From positions 76,673,501 to 76,737,500 of the forward strand of contig NC_133159.1 in the NCBI RefSeq assembly GCF_040802235.1: DNA of 64,000 bases. Reading direction: 5' to 3'. The notes beneath the pieces are model-generated. The model was not told where the DNA came from. It did no database searches and saw only the letters and a program-made list of their open reading frames with translations. Positions 57,361-64,000 of this stretch are shown piece by piece. Numbering within the stretch: position 1 is the stretch's first letter; every line of letters begins with the position of its first letter. The DNA is from Manis javanica. Taxonomy: Eukaryota > Chordata > Mammalia > Pholidota > Manidae. Both the position numbers and the translations under genes were made by a program.

Positions 57361-57409
57361 GTGTACACACATATGCATACATGCATGCACGTGCACACAC
57401 ACACATGCA
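57361..57409 (+). repeat. Alternating purine-pyrimidine tract
   Basis: 49 nt alternate strictly between purine and pyrimidine, mostly CA/TG and GC steps. Such tracts are prone to adopt Z-DNA under negative supercoiling. Confidence 0.95.
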
Positions 57410-57599
57410 GTCATGGTGTGGTCCTTGCCCTAAGAAAAAAATTTTTTCTCGTCACAAAATTTAAGATCTCTGCTCAGGAAAGACCATGTGCTTTTTGAGA
57501 ACAGTTCCAGAAATCTTCCTGTTGTCCCGTTATAGAAGTGGATCCTTGCCAGGTGTTTCCTGAGATTGCAAACTCTTCTCAGAGTGAAAATAACCTCAG

Positions 57600-58760
57600 C
57601 ATTAGAAGTTCCTTGTGTGAACTTGTCTCCTGTCCCTCCTCTCCACCTCGAAAGCTCTCACTGTCACTTCTCTCCTCCGTCCTTCCCACCTCCTCTTGGC
57701 ACCTCCTAAATTCTTCACCTGTGCTCCAGATACTGGCATCTATTCCTTCAGGAATTGCTTTTAAGATTTTTCTCTCACTTATTTCTCCTTACTTTTTATT
57801 TAATTTTTATTCTCTTTTAATTTTTCCTTTTATTTTCTCTCTTGCTTTCATGTCCCACTTCTCCCTCTCCACTGGTCATTCCCTTCACTTGCTTTGGTCC
57901 CCCTTACCCTCCTTCACACCTGGTGTCTCCCCAAGTTCCTCCCAAGTCAATCCCCTTCCATTCACCAGTGTTCTGTTCCTTACCTCCTATATCTTTATAT
58001 GATCTCCGTGCAATCATACTTCTACCCAACCTCCACCCTCCCCACCTCCAGCTCTCCTGAAACTGCTTCTTTAAGGGCTGCTGCTGACTTTCCTCTTGCC
58101 AGATTCAACTACAGCTCTAGTGGCCTCTAGTAGGTGAGAAGCATTTTCAGACATTTGCAATTTGCCATCTTACCAATGGGTAATATGTGTAAGCACTCTG
58201 TCATCTTCAAAACAGGCACAGTGATGATCACATCTCTCTCTGCTACTAGATTAAAATAGGATGTATGTAGATGGACTTTGTAAACTACAGATTGCACTGC
58301 AACTACTAGTCATCGCCATGCTTGCCCTTCCTATCCACCCTGCTGACCACCCCATCCTTCCTGAGTTCTCCCAGCCTGAGCTTCCACTGCACAATTCTGG
58401 GCCTCCTATTTCTCTGTCCCTCCTTCTCTGACTCCTTTGCCTCTTTTTTAACAGGCCAATTAAGGGGATCCCACTTAGTTTTGTCCCCAGTCTTTCTTTC
58501 TCTGCATCCTCATCCTATCCCACTTCAGCTACCCCTTAGGTACAGATCTTCAACTCAAGCCCAACTCCTCTCTAGAAGTCCTAACTCAAACTGGGATCCA
58601 TGTCAACCCAAAATGACAAAGATGGAGCCCATTTTCTTATATGCCAAGACTGAGAAGTCTTCTTTACTTCCTTATTTCTCTTGAAGGTGCCATCATTTTC
58701 CTGCTTACATACCTTCTGAGATTAGAAACTAAGCACCTTATGTCCTCTGGATTTCTTCTA
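57600..58760 (+). repeat. LINE-2 fragment including former ORF2
   Basis: Pyrimidine-rich L2 ORF2 text: 'cctgaaactgcttctttaag', 'accctgctgaccaccccatc', 'tctccctctccactggtcat', 'tcaactcaagcccaactcct'. It is interrupted by non-matching DNA around 58,131-58,315. Frames of 154 and 120 residues (57,538-58,002 and 58,322-58,684) are fossil or chance L2 translation, not genes. Confidence 0.7.
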
Positions 58761-58796
58761 AGTTTAAATAGTGAAATAGATAGCCTACCCCTATGT

Positions 58797-59242
58797 ATCA
58801 TTTATCTATTGCTATCTGTTGAATGGCCCCAATACTGAAAGTTTAATTCAATAACTATTCAGTTCAGTTCTGTGTATCATTTTGCTGGTCTCATCTGGAC
58901 TTAATGTGCTTCTGTATTCAGCTGCTGGTCAGCTAGGCCACTTGATTTGTGGGGTTGGCTGACTGCTGGGAAAGGTGGGTACTAGAGCACACGTCTGTCA
59001 CAATCTGGCAGGCTAGCCTGGGCTCATTCACTGGGCTATTTAGGGTTCCAAGAGCAGCCAGAAAGCAAACTATGACACAGGAGCATTTTTAAAGTTTCTA
59101 TCTGTCACATGTTTGCTTCCATCTCATTGGCCAATGCAAAGCACACAGTCAGAGTCAGTGATGGGAGGCTGCTCAAAATGGCACAGATAAAAGGAAGGAA
59201 AGAAATCATGGATATTTTTGCAACAGCCAGAGTCAGTCAACC
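58797..59242. repeat. Ancient LTR-class repeat (third copy)
   Basis: Shares the layout of 24,650-25,180: 'atctattgctatctgttgaa', 'tcagctgctggtcagctagg', 'gtgggtactagagcacacg', 'attggccaatgcaaagcaca', 'gatgggaggctgctcaaaat'. Strongly diverged. Confidence 0.5.
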
Positions 59243-59735
59243 TGGACAGAAGTTTGCACTTCTCAGGCATGGACTCTATGAAAAACCTCCTATACAGAGC
59301 ATTCTCCAAGAAGCTCCATTAAAGTTCCCTGATGAATAGTAATTTAACCCATCCTTGCTCAACCTTTTCTAAAATACCTGTTAGTATCATTTAGTACCAT
59401 TGCTTTCTATGTGTTCTAATTATCATGAAATCCTAATGGTCCCTTCCTGGCATTCCCTCATTGCGTGGTAGAAAAGCCTAATGCCTATAGGCCAGACTTA
59501 AAGCCTCAGGGACATACAGCAGGTTTCTTATCAAGGTAATCCTGTCTTTAAACACGAAGGCTCATCCAGGGCTGAACCCAGCCCAAACTGGGCAAAGAGT
59601 TCCAAGACTGTTACAAAAATCATGTAGATGTGACTAGCCAAGGACCAGGCCAAGCCACACCTCACAATAAGTTACACAGATATATTGTTTTGTTCTGTGT
59701 GCCCTGGAGGGCCATATCGTGTAATGTTTGCAGTT
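59243..59735. other. No recognised element
   Basis: Unique DNA. Confidence 0.4.
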
Positions 59736-59739
59736 TGAG

Positions 59740-60060
59740 GGGAAAAGATGGTGAGCAAGGTTTGCCTTGCATACAAAGAGAAAAGGACATGGTTCCTGAC
59801 CTCAGACATCTCATCATTGTGGTGCCATTGAGAGAGAATGTGGGCCTTCAGAGATGGGGATGCTCTTAGTAGGCCAGAGTTGTCAAGGCAGACCTCAGGG
59901 GAAATGCACAACTTGAAATAAGTTTTGAAAGAAGAGGAGAGAGGTTTCAGGTGGGGGCAAGAGCATGAGAGGTGAGATGAGAGTGATGAAGCACAGTTAG
60001 GCTGGCTGCCTGGGATAAAAGCCTCCACTGGCAGGGAGGGCAAGGAGAGACGCTGCATAA
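59740..60060 (+). repeat. Ancient mammalian repeat fragment
   Basis: 'ggacatggttcctgacctca', 'gcagacctcaggggaaatgc' and 'ttgaaataagttttgaaaga' follow the same old repeat layout as at 56.2-56.7 kb. Confidence 0.45.
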
Positions 60061-60640
60061 ATAATGTGGACCAGATACGGATGCTTCCACTGCCTCCATG
60101 ATACAGTTTTAGTTTAACAAGGAACCTTCTTATGATCCTGACAAGGGAGAGAATGAGGAGTGTTCTGGGGGGAACATTAAATTGGTGACATTAAATTACA
60201 GGGGAAGAAATGAAAGCAGGGATATTAACTAGCAATATGTATTTGGTATTTGAGCAATCTAGGAGCAGTCCAGGTAAATTAGGACAGAGACCAGAAAAAG
60301 GGAGAGGCAGATCCTAGAGATATTACAGAAGACTCAAATATCCATGTCATAGTAAGCTATTTCCCAGAGTTCAATTCGGGGGAAACTGTCCTTTCCTCGT
60401 GGTCTGTAGAACAACTTGCCAAGAGCGCTAATTATACCAGTGTGAAAAACCACATCAGATAAATAAATTCACATTCTCCAAGTAAAGAATTTTGGGGATT
60501 GGGAGAAATCTTAATTGTTTCCTTAATTGTATAAATGTAGCACAAAGAATACTATTGGGTTGAGATGAAAATGTAGCATTTTTTATATTTAATCTTGTAG
60601 TCAGTCAAGATATGGTTCTAGGTTATGTGTTCAGTCATAG
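60061..60640. other. No recognised element
   Basis: Unique AT-rich DNA. Confidence 0.4.
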
Positions 60641-60644
60641 CCTA

Positions 60645-60852
60645 AAGCTATTAACTAACCTTTACATGTAGTTACCTCACTCAGTGTTCTCAACTGTTAA
60701 AAGTTAGAATTAGTAATAATTCCATTTTATAGTCAAAGGAACTCAGAGAGGTTAAAGCATCTTTCTAAGATTACTTGTTTAGTAAGATAGAGAGCAGAAA
60801 TTAGAATTCAAGCCTTTGGCTTCAAAGCCCGTGCTCTTCACCCCACGTCACT
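60645..60852 (-). repeat. MIR SINE (antisense)
   Basis: 'taattccattttatagtcaa', 'aggaactcagagaggttaaa', 'agcagaaattagaattcaag' and 'aaagcccgtgctcttcaccc' follow reverse MIR. Confidence 0.8.
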
Positions 60853-60883
60853 GAATCTTCAGTCCAACACTGCAAAGCGGAGG

Positions 60884-60965
60884 TTTGTTCTTTTTAAAGA
60901 ATCGGAATTAAAGGATCAGAATTATAGGTGTTTGTTCTCTTTAAAGGATCAGAATTTTAGGACAT
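60884..60965 (+). repeat. Short tandem duplication
   Basis: 'tttgttctttttaaag' at 60,884 recurs 47 bp later as 'tttgttctctttaaag'. A sub-unit 'aaag(a/g)atc(g/a)gaatt' occurs three times, showing nested slippage. Confidence 0.75.
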
Positions 60966-63900
60966 AGGCTGATGAATCCTGACATTTCCTTAATGTAACA
61001 AGTTAAGTCGTTAAGAGAGAACAACTTGAGATTTTCTTCCACTGGTGGGCCAGACAGATAATAAAAATGATAGCAAAGGTTATTAAAATTTATATGGAGT
61101 ACAGCACAGATTGGAATAACTACAAAGTGAATTCTTTAAGCTGCAACAGAAAGGTGGTGAAATAGCACAATATGAAAGAAAACTCTCCTCTAGCTTCAGA
61201 TGCCTAAACATGCCATCAAAAGACTGCTCAATTCTCAAATGCCACTATTTTCTGACTCCTCCACAACCTGTTCTTAATGCAAAATATCAAAGTCAGCTGG
61301 ATAGTAGGTGTCCCAAAATGTCTTAATTCAGAGAATTAGTGTTAACTGAGCCTGATTAGCTCCACTTATCTCTAATTAATTACCTTTATCTAATTAGACA
61401 CTTTGTTTCCGGTAGACATAGAGTCAAGTAGACTAGATTATTAGTGTAGTCGTTGTGCCTTTACAAAATCCTGAAATTAATGAAACGTGCAAAAGAATCT
61501 GTGGTTCTAATTGCACAGGTGTTGCCTTATGGCAAAGCTTTATCATCTGATTACACCAAGGGGTTATTAGTGACTTTTTATATAGAGGATGAGCCTATGA
61601 AATGTACCTTAGCAACAGCTCATTAGTTTAGGGTTGTTACTGTATTATTTATTACATTCAGCCTTCCCCATTATCTAGATTGATTCATGGACCCATATAT
61701 TTTTTTCTCTCCTCTGTGCAGAAAAAATAAAATAAAATAAACCATCATTATGAAGAGTCCAGATGCAATGTGGGAAAATGCAGAATGTGTTCATCAGCTA
61801 CAATTCAATTCTTTAAGACAGAAAGCTCTAAAGTTAGATGAGATTAGAATCAAATTTATGTTTTTTTTTCCAATGGAAAAAGAACCAATTTAAATTACTG
61901 AGGAGTGTGTAATGACTCATATATGTGATCAAAAAAAGTGTATGTACTAACGTCTTCACATAACTGAATTGTCATATCAAGATATGTGGAAGAAAAAAGC
62001 AAAATGTTTACACTACTATATATTTGTATTTGTTTATTTTTACTTCACATCTTCCCAAAATGTGTTGAGGAAACATCTTTATATATGTTTACTCACAATA
62101 TTTATAAAAATGTACCTCTTGTTTTACTTTTTGCCTCTTTTTTAAGGGTGGATTTGTTACCAGAGGGGGAAAACTAACAAATTATACAATCCAGCTTCAC
62201 TGAAAAAGCAAGATTTCAATGCCTACTTACAAAAATGAAAAGTGCTTTTTCATGGCAAGGTTATATGTCTGCAAAAGACTTAAAATATCTGAACCTTTGT
62301 ATTTTCAATTTTTTCCCCTTATAATCATTTGGAGAAGCACTATTTTTCACAATCATAGAGCAATTAAACAGCTAGAAGAAAATCCAGCCACAATCCTATT
62401 CCAACATACAAACATGTTTATTGACAAAGCAGTAATTCCTTTAAATAATTTGTCAACATAAATACATCAAATGGGTTTGAAAATCATTTCTATGTTCCCC
62501 AACAAAAATTCCTCCACTGATTTGAGCTATATATTGCTGTTCATGTACTGCTGAATCTGAACTAGGGAAATGATAACAGGTAACTGTTATATAGAGCATG
62601 ACAACTAATTTGAGTGGTAATAATGAATATTTAATGATCTTCCTTTCAAGCATGAATATATAACTTTTCGTGTATTCCTTACCAAAGTTATAATCATTAA
62701 TCTAAAAATTATAGTTGTAACTGAAATAATACCCAGGAATTATAGATTATATAGCCAAGTCAGAATATTGCATATATATTCCTCACAAATACAAACACAG
62801 GGGCATGTAGGAAGCTCCAGCCTCCTGTTTCATACAGTCCAAATTCTCTCTTTGAAAGGTAGGAAAGTCGCATGATTAGTAGAGAAGCAGCTATTATTTC
62901 TATCAGTAAATAAGTATAATGTAGCCAAGGTCATTTTCCTTCTTCACTCACTCATATTTCTGAACAAAAATAACAAATATATAAAAATGTGCTTCCTATA
63001 TTGGGGTAATAGTTCTAGAATGCTCTATTTGAATCAAGGAAAGAGTAAACATAAAATTTACCAGAAATGTAGAATTTTTATATCTTAAATTTCATTTGTT
63101 TTATGTAGGTAATTTTCCCAGTTAATGTCCCTCTATCAGAAACTGCAAATGTGACTTTGGGAAAAGAAAGAGATCTGAAAAATGTATAAAATGCTTTAAA
63201 TTGGGCTTTGTTTGCTGGTGGAAAACACTTTTGGTTAAATTTCCAAGTTACATCATTCCTGGCGATCAATAAGATCTGCATAATTTCATATGCCTGCGAT
63301 GTTGCAGAGAAACACACCTACTTCCTTTCCTGACTGAGTTTGCTTTTCTTGTTGCAGGGTGGTTAAAAACCAGTGCCATCACAGTCTCAAATATGTAATT
63401 CTACACCAAACCCCGGGGCTCTATATTATCTTTTAATTGTTTTAAAAGGCACATTGTGCTTACAAAGTTCAAAGGGGGAAAATAGCCTAATAATGTGGAA
63501 AACAATAGCCAGAAAAATCTGCAGTTTTTCCCAGTTCTGACCCTCTTTATCAGAAATTAAGCATCCAGTTGAATGGTGCCTCATGCCATGCCGGCCCCAG
63601 CTCAGCCACACCGTTTTGCCTCTTTAGGACACAGGCTGACAGGCCAGAGGGCCATATATAGGGTCACATTCTCCAACAGTGTACATACTTGCTGAACACA
63701 TTTTTAAGTGAGTAGGTGTTCTTGACCAAAGCAAGCTGAAAGAAAATCAAGTGAGAAAAGGTCCAAATGCCCATGGTAAACTATAAAGTACTTCAGAAAT
63801 ATAAAATGGCAACATTCTTAGGTAACGTCGCATTAGGATACTAAACTACTGATGACGCTTCATTTGTTCACCGCAGTAGTCTTGCTATTGCCCCTACAAA

Positions 63901-64000
63901 GACATGGCATATAGTCAATAAAGTCTGTCTTTCCTGGGTTCCTTCCTAGCCTTCCATTCTAGGTTTCTTCTGATGGAGAATTCCTATTAAAGAATGCACA
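60966..64000. other. Repeat-poor AT-rich block, candidate regulatory DNA
   Basis: About 3 kb with no recognised interspersed repeat; an A-rich 'aaaataaaataaaataaa' run is near 61,725. 61,330-61,700 contains TAATTAATTA (61,373-61,382) and TAATTA (61,391-61,396) within 24 bp. These are homeodomain-type binding cores, typical of developmental enhancers. No exon can be supported. Confidence 0.3.

Noticed and set aside
57538..58684. Reading frames of 154, 120, 78 and 72 residues
   Set aside because: They lie in pyrimidine-rich LINE-2 sequence, with composition and order matching fossil L2 ORF2, and are not genes.
1..64000. CRISPR arrays, prokaryotic operons, tRNA or rRNA genes
   Set aside because: The window is mammalian nuclear DNA. 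No regularly spaced repeat arrays, rRNA or intact tRNA cloverleaf were seen; the only tRNA-like sequences are decayed MIR heads.

Overview
This window is nuclear DNA from a placental mammal. No protein-coding gene, rRNA or tRNA can be supported anywhere in it. It is AT-rich intergenic or intronic sequence, heavily seeded with ancient mammalian repeats (MIR, LINE-2, MER5A, L1M-age LINE-1, hAT-type DNA transposon pieces and LTR-class repeats). Long repeat-poor stretches lie between them and look like candidate conserved non-coding sequence. I see no Alu, B1/B2, carnivore CAN-SINE, horse ERE or bovine BovB. One younger L1 3' end near 12.4 kb resembles L1 tails of laurasiatherian mammals. I therefore favour a laurasiatherian with little recent SINE activity, but the species is not determined.

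Layout. 1-12 kb: repeat-poor, with a few MIR, L2 and MER5A pieces and a 64-bp imperfect tandem duplication. 12-17 kb: a hAT fragment split by an L1 tail, a 63-bp direct repeat flanking 552 bp of unique DNA, and an L1M 3' end. 18-19.2 kb: a possible old endogenous-retrovirus internal fragment. 19-27.3 kb: MIR, L2 and LTR-class remnants, then a 211-nt uninterrupted purine tract (GGAA/GGGA) growing out of an L1 3' end. 27.4-32.5 kb: the most unusual part, described below. 33.6-35.6 kb: L1M, MER5A and MIR remnants. 37.8-44.2 kb: an essentially full-length but dead minus-strand L1 with ORF1 and ORF2 remains and a degenerate 14-bp target-site duplication, inserted into an older repeat. 44.3-53 kb: an LTR-class repeat, MIRs, a repeat-poor block, a comparatively young solo-LTR-like element carrying an internal 29-bp minisatellite, and L2. 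53-64 kb: repeat-poor blocks, L2, an LTR-class repeat, and a TAATTA-rich candidate regulatory block near 61.4 kb.

The best candidate for something unusual is 28.06-32.44 kb. Three separate local duplications lie within 4.4 kb. A 150-bp direct pair is about 93% identical. A 145-bp segment was copied in inverted orientation (about 94% identical). A 291-bp segment is present twice, 3,603 bp apart, with one mismatch, and its second copy sits inside the inverted copy and interrupts it. None has a poly-A tail, target-site duplication or recognisable transposon ends. The layered ages and the nesting fit repeated templated-insertion or template-switch repair at one locus. A recent assembly artefact cannot be excluded for the youngest layer.

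The longer open reading frames are explained by simple-sequence repeats, L1, L2 or LTR remnants, or chance. No genes act together here; any function in the window would be regulatory.
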